64,000 nt of DNA from Phragmites australis (lineage: Eukaryota > Streptophyta > Magnoliopsida > Poales > Poaceae), in the NCBI RefSeq assembly GCF_958298935.1, contig NC_084921.1, forward strand, positions 48,905,001 to 48,969,000. The letters run 5' to 3'. The notes beneath the pieces were generated by a model. That model made no database searches. It worked only from the letters and a program-made list of their open reading frames with translations, and was not told the origin of the DNA. Numbering within the stretch: the stretch's first letter is position 1; each line of letters starts with the position of its first letter. Positions 23,801 to 35,750 of this stretch are shown here, one piece after another. Position numbers and translations under genes: made by a program.

Positions 23801-26623
23801 ATCGTGGTCAAGTCTCGAGAACGTTCCACCCTGCTGGAAGACTTGGCCGAGACGTTCAATAGTCTCCGCTGCACGCGCCTGAAGCTCAACCCCGAGAAGT
23901 GCATATTCGGGGTACCCGCGGGCAAACTCCTCGGCTTCTTGGTTTTCAGTCGTGGAATAGAGGCCAATCCCGAGAAGATCCAAGCCATCGAGCAGATGCG
24001 TCCCCCAGCTCGGCTCAAAGAGGTACAACACCTCGCTGGCTGCATGGCAGCCTTGGGGCGCTTCATCTCCAAGCTCGGGAAACGGGGGCACCCACTCTTC
24101 AAATTGCTGAAGAAGATCGGTTGTTTAGACTGAACAGGGGAGGCCGAGCAGGCCTTCCAAGACTTGAAGAAGTATCTCACCTCACCCCCCGTACTGGTGG
24201 CCCCCGCCGAGGGTGAACTTTTATTGCTCTACGTCTCGGCCACTCCTCAGGTCGTGAGCATGGTGCTGGTGGTGGAGCGTGATGAGTGTTCGGGGCAAGG
24301 CGCTGGGTCCGAGCTCCTGGCCACCCCCGAGCAGCCTCCCGGACTCAGGATCGGCCCCGGCCAGGGGGGCGAGCCCGCGGCCTCGGTAGGCCCCGACCAC
24401 TACGTCGAGCTCGGGGGCTGTGACAAGTCCTCGGGTGAGGCCGCAGTCGGGGCCCGCCGGATAGAGCGACAGGTGTACTTCGTCAGTGAAGTCCTCCGAG
24501 ACGCCAAGACAAGATATCCTCAGGTACAGAAGATGCTCTACATAGTGCTTATCGTTTCCAGGAAGCTACGTCACTACTTCCAGGTGCACAAGGTCTCGGT
24601 GGTGACCACATACCCACTAGGACCGATCCTGCGGAACCGAGAGGGTACCGAGCATATCGTCAAGTGGGAGGTCGAGCTCACAGAATTCAAACTGTACTTC
24701 GTCAGTCGCCATGCTATCAAAAGCCAGGCTCTGTCCGACTTTGTGGCGGGGTGGACGCCGGTCCCCGAGATCGATAATGAAGAATTATCCGCTTACCCCG
24801 GGCAAGACGGACCTGGGTACTGGGTCATGCACTTTGACAGCTCCCTCACGCTGAAAGGCACGAGGGATGGAGTGGTGCTCACCTCTCCGACAGGTGAAGT
24901 ACTCCAGTATGTCGTGTAGCTGCATTTCTGAGCAACAAACAATACGGAGGAATACGAGGGCCTCATCGCTGGACTCCGAGCAACGGTGGGTCTCGGGATC
25001 CGGCGGCTGCTTGTAAAAGGTGATTCCCAACTAGTGGTCAACCAAGTATTCAAAGAATACCAGTGCGCAGACCCGCAGATGGCGGCGTACGTGGCGGAAG
25101 TCAGGAGGTTGGAGCAGCACTTTGACGGCCTGGAACTGCAGCATATACCTCACCGCGACAACACCGTGGCCGATGACCTCTCCCGCCTGGCCTCCGCCCG
25201 GGCACTCGTCCCGGCCGGAACCTTTGAAGAAAGGCTCACACGGCCATCCGTCCTGTCTACCGACTAGGATGAAGTGGAACCCTTAAGCTCAGTCGGGGGG
25301 ACCCAGGCTGCACCTTCAGTGGGAGGTCCCGTCAAGGTGCCGCAGCCCGGCGAGTACGCTGCGTTTGCCGGTAGTCCTCAAGAATCCTCGTGGATCGACG
25401 AGATCCGAGGGTACTTCAAAGAAAACATCCAACCCGGGGACGATGCCTCTACAGGGAGGATTGCACGGTAGTCCAAACGCTATGCCATTGTAGATGGGGG
25501 TCTCTACCGGCGTGGCACGGACGGTATCCTCCTAAAATGCATCACCCAGGCAGAAGGCAGTGAGCTCCTCACTGAGATACACGAGGGCGAGTGCGGTGGC
25601 CATGCATCATTCTGCACGCTAGTCGGGAAGGCCTTTCGGCAAGGTTTCTACTGACCAACAGCCCTCCAAGACGCTTCCGAGCTGGTTCGGCGCTGCAGGA
25701 CGTGCCAGTTCCACGCAAAGCAGATTCACCAGCCAACTCAGGCTCTTCATACCATCCCCTATCTTGGCCCTTCGAGGTCTAGGGGCTGGACATCTTGGGT
25801 CCATTCCCCCGAGCAATCGGGGGCTATGAGTACCTCTACGTCGCCATCGAAAAATTCACCAAGTGGCCGGAGACGGTCCTAGTCGTCAAGGTTACCAAGA
25901 ACACGACGGTCCAATTCATCTGCAGCATCACAAGTCGCTTCGACGTCTCGAACAGGATCATCACCGACAATAGCACCCAGTTCACAAGTGCCCTGTTCGG
26001 GGAATACTGCGAGAACCTCGGAATCAAGCTTTGCTTCGCCTCTGTTGGTCATCCCCGTAGCAACGGGAAAGTTGAGCTCGCCAATGCTGAGATTCTGAAG
26101 GGGCTCAAAACCCGGACCTACAACGTGCTCGCAAAGCATGGGAAAGGGTGGATCGATGAGCTACCCGCTGTGTTATGGGCCAATCGGACCACGCCAAGCC
26201 GGGCCACCGAGGACGCCTTTCTTCCTCGTCTATGGTGCCGAGGCGATCCTCCCCTCCGAGCTTACGCTCGCCTCGCCTTGTGTGAATGCATACTCAGAAG
26301 GCGAACAGGAACAACGAAGACGCGACAACGTCGAGCACTTGGAGGAGGGTCGACGACGAGCCGCCATCCGAGCCGCCAGATATCAGCAGGGCCTGAGGTG
26401 CTACCATCAGTGCCGTGTCCGGACCCGGTCACTCGAAGTTGGGGATTTGGTTCTTCGACGCGCCCAGACGCGCGAAGGAAAGAATAAACTCTCCCCCATG
26501 TGGGAGGGCCCCTTCATCGTGACCGGTGCCCCGCGGCAAGGCTTGTTTCGGCTGGCCACAGAGGACGGGCAGCCTCTCCTAAACGCGTGGAACATCGAGC
26601 ATCTACGCAAATTTTATCCATAG
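20830..26623 (+). pseudogene. Tat-type gag-pol, broken by stops and frameshifts
   Basis: Readable blocks in order: gag start at 20830; gag core (Retrotrans_gag-like) about 21540-21960; Cys/His segment WCEIHQTDWHDLTEC near 22300; aspartic protease-like block with VLIDGGAGLNLLS near 22690; reverse transcriptase 23213-24133; RNase H about 24820-25220; integrase core about 25780-26200 with D, D and E (NGKVELAN) visible; C-terminal domain to 26623. Breaks include stops at 22818, 23204, 24131, 24917, about 25265, 25469, about 25652 and about 25780, and frameshifts such as the one near 26215. The reverse-transcriptase active site reads YRDN at 23789-23800 where YxDD is expected, so the second catalytic Asp is lost. 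It is a dead copy. Confidence 0.9.
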
Positions 26624-27341
26624 GTGAGCGTGTTTGTGCTCGGGCCAACCAGGTCAGGGGCCTTCCCCCTGCCCAAATTGGCCGGGGGCTGCCACCAACC
26701 ATATAAGTTAGCACTTGCTATTTATTTTCGTCACTTCTGTATAACTCATTAATATACGTCCATGTTACTCTCATTCTGAGTTTTCCTCTGGAATCCATAT
26801 GTTTAATCTGCTTGGTGAGATGCTCGACTCGTGCGAGAAAAATAAGCTCTCTCTCTTTTTCCCACTGATAAAAATGGATGTAGGTCGGTATGCGGCCCGG
26901 GCAGTGATCGCTGACCTAAGTCTATTGTGGTAGGCTGTGGTGCCCGGCTGCATAGCAATGCCCCGAGCACTACCGAGCCTCTGGGGTTCTCGGGTAATCC
27001 TAATGCTCAAACATGAGTGGTCGGGACCGCCTAGACCCTGGGGGCGGGCTGTCGGTGCTCGGCCTGGTCAGTCCTACCCTGGGCACCACCGAACCATTGG
27101 ACCTCTTGGTCATATCTCTGTCTGTACACTTCACCGGTCCAGGCATTTGAGAGGTCACGGGTCAAAATGAGAGCAAGCTATAATGAGTACCGCACTAACA
27201 GAGCGCACCAAGCAAAGAACCTTTGCCTATCTTAAGCTTACAGATAAATGCTCGAGAACCAAGCAGCCCGAACACAAGGGCCTCAGTGCCCAGGGTGCTG
27301 CCGAGCCTCTAGGTCCTCGGGAAATCCTACCGCTCGGACAT
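26624..27341 (+). repeat. internal repeats between pol and the nested LTR
   Basis: GC-rich non-coding DNA downstream of pol. The block with CCGAGCACTACCGAGCCTCT, TCGGGTAAT and CATGAGTGGTCGGGACCGCC (about 26945-27110) recurs at about 30660-30800. A third, diverged copy is split by the nested LTR: CCGAGCCTCTAGG at 27301-27313 on one side and CATGAGTGGTCGGGACCGCC from 30236 on the other. So there were about three related units before the LTR inserted. Confidence 0.75.
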
Positions 27342-30233
27342 TGTAACACCAAAAAATTTAATATTTGCAATAATTTAAAATTTTGCTAGAAATTAAATCA
27401 GGTGTTGCAACTTAGCTCAATAGGAAATTAATTTCTAAATTTAACTTGGCCTAGGATAAATGTTTGAATGCATTCATGCCGTTGTAGATGCAATAAGGTT
27501 TTATTGGGTGGAAAAAGTTTGCAAAATTTCGCTAGGATTCGCCGCTTTAATACCTCATTTGGAATTGTGTTGAAATTCAATTGGAAAAGGTTTTGAAAAT
27601 AAAGAATTGTGTTTGGGCCGAATTCCTTTTCCGGCCCAGCTCACCCCCTCCCCCTCCCTTCTCCCCCCTCCCGCGTGGGCCGGCCCTTTCTCTCAGCGTT
27701 AGCCTAAGTCGGCCTACTCCCCCGCCGAGCCGATCCGCCTCCCCCGCCGCTCTCACCGCCCGGTGGGCCCGGCTCAAGCCGGCTGCGCTGAGCCGAGCCG
27801 CCCCGGCTCCTCTTCTCCTTCCTCTGGCCGCGCCCGAGCTCCAATGGCCGCCGGTCGATCCACTTCCCCGGTGCCCTCTCCTCTCCCTATAACCACCGAA
27901 TTCAAACCCTAAAGCTCCACCAAGTGTTCCCCGGCTGTTTCCCTCTCTTCCCCCCTCTCTATTGCGCGGTAATTGCGAGAAAACACCAGCCATTAAGGCC
28001 ATGGCCGCGGCCCCTTCCCCTTCGAATTCCGGCCGCCCCGCTCGCTCATTCCCCTATTTTAGCCGCACTCTACCACCTCAGTGAGGACCCACACGCCACC
28101 GACCCGCTCACGCCTTGTTTTTCCGCTCGGAACGCCGTCGCCGCCCCTTTTCTTCTTCGGCTCCGGTGAGATGTGCCGCCACCGTCGTCCTTAGCGTGCG
28201 CGCCATCTCCGGCCGAGCTAACCGCCCCTTTGGACCCGCAGGACCATCCAGAGCTGATTCCTCGAGTCGCCGTCGTCGTTCGGGCGCCGGAGCGCCCCTT
28301 CCACCGCTGCACCGACCGCCGCCGCCGTCCTCGTCGTCGCCCGGTCACCCCGACGCCCCTTCGGCCTTCCTTTTGCTCGGGGTAAGTTCGCCGGCTCCTC
28401 CTCATAGCCTTCTGCCGCTCGCCGAAGTGTACCGGCCACCGAAGCCCCGTTTTCGGCCAAGTCCAGCAGCCCTCCGCCATGCCCGCCGCCGTGCTGGGCT
28501 GCCGGCCTCCTCTGGTCCATCGTGGTCCAGTGGACCGAGGGCTTTCCCTCCGATCCACGACCCGTGGACCCGGTTCACGTAATTTTCTAGTAGCAAATAA
28601 TTCCAATTTTTATTTATCACATCAGCAGGTGCAATAAATAAGGTTTTCAGTATAAAAATTAATCATTTTATTCTCAGAATTAAACTAAAATTTGCAAGTA
28701 AGCCCCTGAAACTTCAAATGATCATAACTTTTTGCTCGTAGCTCCGATTTAGGCGATCTTTGCGCTCATATTCTCATAGCGACGTGTACATTTTGTTTAT
28801 AGGGTTTTTCCCTAGTTTTAGGACTATTTGGTGTGCTGTTCTTATGTTTGATAGTGTGGTCGGGTAGACGATTCAGTCCAAGAGTTCGGGAACTTCCAGG
28901 AAGAAGATTTTGAAGGACCTGTGCATCACTTCGACGAAGGCAAGTGTCTTGACCATGTTGTAAACCCAGTTTTTACATAAAGATAGTCCTTATCAAATAT
29001 GCATGATGTTTTACAAAATGGGTAGTATAGCAAATACTAGTGTTAGTTGTAGATGTTTCATCCTTAAAATAACATCATGTTTATGCTTAGCCATGCTTTT
29101 AGATGAACATGTAGCATGTAGGTGATGAATCATGAGTTATGAACTAAAAGTTGATATAGGAAGTATGACATGAAAACTGATGTTATTAAGGGAGTTAACA
29201 ACAAAGATATTTGGGGTTTTGGGCAAGAAAGGGGCTATTTTTCTCAGCATGGTTGGTTGTTTGGAAATGTTTGGTAAACTACCCTTATGGGGTTATTGGA
29301 GGTCTTGCCTAGACTATTTTAAGGACCGGTTCATGGAGCGATCATCCATGGCAACAGAACAACCACGAGACCAATATGGTACGGCTTGGCCTAGTAATTA
29401 GATGTTCTCCCAGTGTTGTATAAACCAATTGGATGTGTAGATAAGGAGGGTTATTTCCTGATTCTACCCAGTACAAGAGGGGGCTTCTGGGGTGGAGGGT
29501 TACTCCACTTATGTACGGCGGTAAATACTGGGAGACTTTTTGAAAAAGCCTCGTAGTGATCTCTTGGAGCACACCCCGGAAGTATGTAAGGTACCGGCAA
29601 CAGAGAAGATCACGACTCGTGGGTTAAGTGTACAAACTCTGCAGAGTGTCAAACTGAATATTCAGCCGTGCTCACGGTTATGAGCAGCATGGACCCTCAC
29701 ATGATTAGTCGGGTGGATGTCTTTCATGATTGAGAATTGGTTGAATTCTCGGAGGTTAAAGAAAATCTTTGTACATCTTTTCCTTTTTAAAAATAAAATT
29801 TGCTTTTCCATAATTCAGGGATAAAATCGGCTTTTATGCAAATGAAACCCTAGAGAATAGGAAATCTTGGTTCAAGCCACCATATCATATTTATTTTTCC
29901 CCCACTTGTTGAGTATTGGAAATACTCACGCTTGCTGTTTCAGAAGGTAAAACTTTTAAAGAATTCCCTGAGGATGATTTCCCTGAAGATGATGCCAAGT
30001 TCTAGGCTTGTGGAGCTCCCGGTCGGCTGCCTGTTGGTGTGGAGCTGCGCTGTTCTGTTCCGCTGTGGTGTATTTTCTTTTAGACCCGTGTGTGGTCATT
30101 TTGTAATAAATAGCGTTGTAATAAGAAGCACTGTGTCTGTTATGCACTGATGACGTCGCTATATGTATGAATAAACTGATCCTGGCATACAAATAGTTTA
30201 CATCTGGTTTTGATCTTAAAACTGGGTGTGACA
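27342..30233 (+). mobile_element. complete solo LTR (family C), 2892 bp, with target duplication GACAT
   Basis: It starts TGTAACACC and ends GGGTGTGACA. The perfect 5-bp duplication GACAT flanks it at 27337-27341 and 30234-30238. No internal region is present. It belongs to the same family as the LTR sequences at 1-1878 and 15711-18433. The GC-rich block at about 27630-28560 creates long open frames on both strands that are not genes. It was formed by insertion of a full element into the Tat-type element, followed by LTR-LTR recombination. Confidence 0.93.
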
Positions 30234-31278
30234 GACATGAGTGGTCGGGACCGCCTAGCCCCTGGTTCCATTACTAGGTTTGCAGTGCTCGGGTGCTGAA
30301 AGAACAACCTGAGGGCTAAAGCGCTCTGCACAAGAGAATCCATGTTCCCGGGTGCCCCGAGCTCAAGGCATCTACCCTTTCCTGGCCTGGTCGGCCAGAA
30401 GGTTGACACCGACTCGATCAGTCACTAAAGTCATATGAATTTCCTTTCATACATACGCAATAACTATTGTTTCCGAGTTATCCTTGGGACCCCTCGTATG
30501 CTAATCTGTTCGGCAAGGCGGTCTCCTCGCGCGCAAAACCCTGCCCTCGTGTTCATTTTTCCGGAACGACAAAGACAAACAATAGTCGGTGTACCGCACA
30601 GGCGGCGATGGCTGACCTAGGTCCTTTATGGTGGCTGTGGTGCCCGGCCAGCATGGAAGTACCCCGAGCACTACCGAGCCTCTGGGGTTCTCGGGTAATT
30701 CTACTGCTCGAACATGAGTGGTCGGGACTGCCTAGATCCCGGGGGTAGGCTGTCGGTGCTCGGCCTGGTCAGTCCTACCCTGGACACCACCGAACCGTGG
30801 GGACTCTTGGTTGCATTTCCGCCTGCGCGCGTCTCCGATCTATTTGTTTGAGAGGTCGCGGGGTGAAAAGCGTTCACTGGTCGTGGCGTGTACCTCGCCA
30901 AGTGGACTCGTTTCCCGAGCAAAGAAATTTGTGTGTGTCTGTGTTTATTTGACTCATCAGCCGCGTACTTGCAATCACCCGAGGGCTGCGTGCCCTGAGC
31001 ATGGGATCCTACGCGCGGGCTCGGGGGTTGGATGCTCAGATGGTCCGGCTGCTCGAGCGCGAGAGGCCGGGGCAACCTATCTTCTCGGGGGTAAACTGCC
31101 GGTGCTCGGCCTGGTCAGTGCATCCCGGGACATCAGTACAAACAACATCAAGGAAAAACAAGCACAAAACGGATTTCGATTCCAAGGATGGCTTCTTTTA
31201 TACTGAAAGGAACCATTCAGAAGGGAATCACTCCCATATTTAAAACTTTAAAAAACAAGACCCCTAACGTTTTACAGG
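30234..31278 (+). repeat. internal spacer of the Tat-type element, right of the solo LTR
   Basis: It resumes the repeat units interrupted by the solo LTR and includes the third unit at about 30660-30800. The rest, to the stop of the antisense ORF, holds CTCGGGGGTT-like GC-rich stretches and no gene. Confidence 0.65.
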
Positions 31279-33423
31279 CTAAGGAGGAGGGCACGCATCG
31301 CCGCTGCTATCACTGCCAGGGGCCGGCTCCCACACAAAAAATTCCGCCACCTCGGTGGCAACATCGCAGACGGCTGCCCAGGCGGCGACTTCCTCTGCCT
31401 CCACCACACCCTGCCAGGCTGGCTCCAGCGGGAAGGCGGGGTCTCGGCTGCAGTAGCAGGTGAGAACGTGCTCGGCCACACCTTGGGCCAGCACACACCC
31501 CTCCTGGGTCGCTAACTCCTGGACAACTGCAGGGAGAGCCTCGATGCATCGGGCAATCTCCGAGAATCCAAGGGCGAGATGGCCTAGCGTTTCCAGCCCC
31601 TGGGCACCCACAGATACGAACACGAGCCCAGCCGCCTCCATGGAATCCTGCGCCCGCTGAAGGACATCCTGCATCATCGCCTTGACATTCGTCTGCTCTT
31701 CGTGGATGGCATTAAGGTCCTCCACGGCTTTCTTCAGCTGAGCTTCAAGGCGTTTGTCGTCTGCGGTGATGGCAGGGGAGTCTTTCGCGGCCCGTACCTC
31801 CTCGAGTTGGGTAGCCACCTCGATCCGGGCCTGCTCCACTTGCTCGGCCTGGGCCTCGATGGCCTGCTCTCGGGTAGTTAGGCCTGCCTCCTTGTTGGCG
31901 ACGGTCTCCTCCCGGGCGGCAAGTGCTGACGATGCCAAATCAGCATCCGTCTCATGCAGTGCGACCTGCTCCTCCCGATGGAGAACGTCGGCGCGGCCGC
32001 GCTCAAAATCATCGACTTGGCGGCAGAGGTCCGCCTATGCAGACCGCACGGCTTCCTCCCTCTTGCCGACCGCCTCCTCCCGTGAGGCAACCTTCCGCTC
32101 GTGCCGGGCAAATTGCTCCTCGCGAGCGGCAAGCTCGCCGGCACGCTTCCTCGACACTTGGTCGCGCTCCACTGCGAGCCGCTCCAAACGGTCGGCCTCC
32201 TCCTGGGCGGCGATGGCCTCTTCGCAGGCCTCCTTTAGTGCCTTCTGCTCCATGGCCAGCTCCTGCATGGACCTTTCATATGCAGTGCGAGTCGTGGCCA
32301 CGCGGGTCTCCAGCAATTTGCGGGCCTTCTCCAGCCACCCCCTTTCGTCAACTAGGGCGGTGCGCTCCCCATCGAGCTTGGCCCGTTCCGCTGCAACGGC
32401 CACCTCGAGCCGCCCGAGGATGTGCAGAGTCCCGGGGTCTCAGCGCCCCAGGCGGTCAATCGGCCCTTGGGCGTCAAAGGACGGAATCGACTCTTGCAGA
32501 GCCGCCCGGCTCTGGTCTGCGCAAAGCGCCAGGTCCTCGCGTGACAGGACTGCCTGGGCAAGGTCTTCAACGCCGGTCACCACCTTAAGCAGCGTCGCCA
32601 GGGCCCCCTCGTCGAGGTCCCTGTCCTTGCCTATGCACGTCCTCGTCAAGTCATGAGGCCCGGTGTACATCCAAGTGAAGCGGGCGTGTTCTCTCAGGGG
32701 GCCAGCCAACGGCGCAGGAAGTCAGCGACCACCATGAGCGAGGTAAGCCCCGCCCAGCGCAGGTCTTCAATGCGATTCAGCACCGGACGCAGCCGAGCAT
32801 CCTCCGCGGGGGGGGGGGGACTCCCAGACCAGTTTGTTGGGCTCCGCCGGCGATCGGGGCAGGTAGAGGCAGTCATGGGGACCGACATCAATGTAGACCC
32901 AGTCCTGGCACCAGTCGTCCCACTTACCGCGCAACACCTGCGGGATGTAGGCATCGTCGAACCCCTCACGCAGGCGGAAGTTGCAGCAACCCACGACCTC
33001 CACGTCGTCCGACCACTTCTTCTTCCCGGCCGCTCAAAGGATGAAGAAATGCCGGAAGAGCGCGACCGACGGTGGCACCCCCACAAACATCTCGCAGAGG
33101 TGGGCGAAGACCGCCAGAATGACCACTGAGTTTGGGCTCAGGTGGGCCAGCTAGACATCATAAGTATCTAGCACTTGCAAGAAGAACATCGAGAATGGCG
33201 GCACCAGACCGGCGGCGACGAAGGAGGCGAAGATTATGATCTGCCCGGGCCTACGCGGGGCGGGCGGATGGGTGGCAGGCGTCACCACCGACGCTCCCCG
33301 CTGGCCAGCGGGGACCATCAGCTTCCGAACCTTCTCCGCGCCCTCCTCGTTCAGGAGGCAGGACTTCGGCAGGATGCCACTAGCACTCGACGCTTCCCGA
33401 CGGCCGCTTCCTGCCCTTGGCAT
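31279..33423 (-). pseudogene. antisense ORF of the Tat-type element (PF04195-like domain plus coiled coil)
   Basis: Read from 33423 down to 31279, opposite to gag-pol. The N-terminal third (about 33210-32780) contains FVGVPPSVALFRHFF and GCCNFRLREGFDDAYIPQVL, which I recognise as the 'putative gypsy type transposon' family (PF04195, Transposase_28). The C-terminal half, about 32400-31500, is a long Ala/Glu/Arg coiled coil (for example EREQ- and AAREE-type heptads). In-frame stops lie at 33151-33153 (TAG), 33034-33036 (TGA), 32440 and 32035, so this copy is dead. The function of the family is unknown to me. Long plus-strand frames here (300 aa at 31754-32656) are shadows of it. Confidence 0.78.
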
Positions 33424-33889
33424 TTTTGGGGGTGGGAAGTGCGCTGGAGGAGACTAGAGACAAAGTGCACTAAGGGCTGGAGAGAAGGCTCCCAGTGCGT
33501 AAGAAAGACGAAAGCAAGAAATGGCAACTGCAAGAATGGCGAATGAGGGGGTAACGGTTCGTTGCCCCTCCCCTTTTTTCTGTCGCTGGGAGTTCAAACG
33601 CCTTATTCCTCGGCGTAATATGCGAGGCGCATCTCCCTCGATCCGCGTGGTTGCCAGCCGCGCCTCTCGCCTCATCATCACTTTCCTCAAAAGTCGGAAG
33701 GGCACGCGCCCTTTCGGTTCCTCCTTGGGCTATACCGAGAGCCTGGGCTAAAAAATTACAAGGCCCGCAAAGATTTCAGCACCGGGCGACAGAAAGTCAC
33801 GTGGCACCAATGCTGTGATTCGGCCTCGAAGAAAAAGGGCCCCATCCGCAGTCTCTGGGTCATCGCCTGCCGATGGGCTCGGGGGCTGC

Positions 33890-35041
33890 TGTCGATGATA
33901 TGGGAACCGGGGGTTCCCGAGTCCCGAGGCCAGGACAGCGCAGTGCCACATGGCGCCATCCCTCGGGGACCATCTCCCCGAGGGCCCGAGAAAAGCCAAG
34001 TCCAGGAGGGGGTGCTCGGGGCCGAGAACAATTGGTCCCCGAGTACCCAGAGTTCCCCGAGGACCCGAGAAGAGCCAGATCCGGGAGGGGTTACTCAGGG
34101 CCAAGAACAATTGGTCCCTGAATACCCAGAGTTCCCCGAGGACCCGAGAAGGGCCAGGCCAGGAGGGGATGCTCGGGGCTAGGAACAGTTGGTCCCTGAG
34201 TACCCAGAGTTCCCCGAGGACCTGAGAAGCCCCTTGCCGGTGGACCCCGCAAGGGCTCCATGATGAGGTGTCGATCGGTGGGAGGCTCGATGCTGCATTT
34301 AAGGGGGAGCGTGGCTGGTCACATCCAACCACTCCCCCCCACGCATGTCGTACTGAGTACGTCAGTCCCTACCGCCGCCTAGCAGGGAGGCGTGGGCACA
34401 ATTAATATGACGAGTCCCATTGAATGTCCTTCGCGGGGCCCAAGGAGAAAGATGGCTTAAAGATATCGTCGATGGGCTCGAGGTGTATCACCTATCGCCC
34501 TGCTGCGTCAGAACGTGTCAGACCCACTCTGACCAGACGGGCATGAGAGGATACTCAGTGGCTGGCCGGTGGCCCCCCTGCACCTGCTAAAGTTGGGGCA
34601 TAAAGACCGACGGGGCCGTCCAAGGGACGTATTTTCAACCCTTGTAACTTCAAACTGTAGACCCATGATGATTGTTTTTCATTTATGGTTTATGGAAACT
34701 TGTGCCTCCGTTCTGGGCACACCCCGGAGGGCCTCCCACGGTAGATAAAAGGGGGGAGCACTTCATAGAAAGACAAGTTCAGAAACACCTTCACTGGAGT
34801 TAGAGACTTCAAGCTGAGGCGAACAAACCAACAAGAGAACAAAAAACCTTATAACACAGAGATCCAGAGAAAGGCATTCCAAGAGCTGCATTTACTCCTA
34901 CTAGCTGACGATCATTCGTCCCGCCTATGTCCCATACACTCGCATTAACTCCACGTACGAGGTAGATCCAGAATCAGCCCCCCAGCCGAATCTCAAAGGG
35001 GGTCCCTCAGGATCCCCGCTTACGGTGTTCGTCCAACGACA
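33890..35041 (+). repeat. 3' LTR of the Tat-type element
   Basis: It begins TGTCGATGATATGGG right after GGGCTCGGGGGCTGC (33875-33889), a purine-rich tract in the polypurine-tract position, and ends with CA at 35040-35041. The last 399 bp pair with the 5' LTR remnant. Relative to that copy it has lost about 90 bp between GAAAGGCATTC and TGCATTTACTCC. A TATA-like GTAGATAAAAGG lies near 34740. Confidence 0.82.
33976..34230 (+). repeat. 79-bp tandem repeat inside the 3' LTR, about 3.3 units
   Basis: GAACAATTGGTCCC(C/T)GA followed by TACCCAGAGTTCCCCGAGGA recurs with starts near 34024, 34103 and 34181 (period 78-79 bp). A partial unit precedes at 33976. It produces repetitive open frames that are not genes. 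Confidence 0.85.
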
Positions 35042-35750
35042 AAGGCTTTAGTAGGCGTTTATGCCGCTCGGCCAGACAGGAGGTTTCTGGAGACAAGGCA
35101 ACATGGACAGCGTGTATGTCGTTGCCTGGAGATCAGAGGAGCTGGGAGCGTGCTGGTTCTGTTGGGGAAAACTATAGAATCTATTTATATGATTTAGGGA
35201 AAATTATGTACGTGCTATTGAGACTTCTCCTGATTTGTTCATGTGGCGTCCAAAATAAAGTATTTGTATATGGGCCATTGAAAACATTTAGGCAGCTTGG
35301 TTCGATGGCGGTGATGGTGCAATGTGTACTTCTCAGAAGCGACGGTCAGTTTGGTTCGTGTGTTGAGGTGCAACGTAGGAGCAAGGCTTCGTCGGCTGAG
35401 TTGAGAGTGGAGGTGGCGTGGGAGCAGGGTTCCGCCGACCGTTTAGAGTTGAGATACAGTGTGGGAGCAGGGCTCCGCCAACTGAGTTTAGTTGGTAGTG
35501 CGTGAGTTGAGTTGGGTTGGACTTCGTCGTCTGTCTAGCGGTAGTGCGTGAGTTGAGTTGAGTTGAACTTCGCCGTCTGTCCGGCTACGTCTTTTTGAGT
35601 TTGACGTCGTTCTGCCGATCAGAGTTCATATTTTGTTAGGGTCCCTGTCGGTGTTGAATCGCATTTGTATACTTTGTCTAAACTAAGTCTATTTTCTTCT
35701 CTATCAATATAATAGACGGTTCTCTTACATGTTCCTTTAAAAAAAAACAC
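35042..35750 (+). mobile_element. 3' end of a LINE-like element, with short poly(A)
   Basis: The segment ends with CTATCAATATAATAGACGG, CTCTTACATGTTCC and then TTTAAAAAAAAAC at about 35733-35748, which is the usual look of plant L1-type LINE 3' ends. Upstream there are short imperfect repeats (GGGAGCAGGGTTCCGCC / GGGAGCAGGGCTCCGCC near 35420 and 35465; TAGTGCGTGAGTTGAGTTG twice near 35500 and 35540). No reverse-transcriptase frame remains. Confidence 0.55.

Larger units (their letters stand above)
20279..35041 (+). mobile_element. decayed Tat-type Ty3/gypsy retrotransposon with a nested solo LTR
   Basis: Order on the plus strand: truncated 5' LTR (20279-20770), PBS-like site, gag, protease, reverse transcriptase, RNase H, integrase (to 26623), internal repeats, nested solo LTR (27342-30233), antisense ORF (33423 to 31279), polypurine-like stretch GGGCTCGGGGGCTGC, 3' LTR (33890-35041). 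The gag-pol order and the minus-strand ORF between pol and the 3' LTR are features of the Tat lineage in grasses. Multiple stops and frameshifts break gag-pol, so it cannot move by itself. Target duplication cannot be tested because the 5' LTR start is lost. Confidence 0.88.

Noticed and set aside
27577..28620. Several long frames in GC-rich DNA
   Set aside because: They lie inside the solo LTR, whose ends and GACAT duplication are clear; equivalent frames in the other LTR copies are not conserved.
31754..32656. 300-aa plus-strand open frame, Ser/Ala/Arg-rich
   Set aside because: It is the complement of the coiled-coil part of the antisense ORF; biased codons on the minus strand keep the plus strand open.
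20279..35041. Active retrotransposon
   Set aside because: At least eight stops, frameshifts, a changed catalytic site and a truncated 5' LTR rule out autonomous activity.
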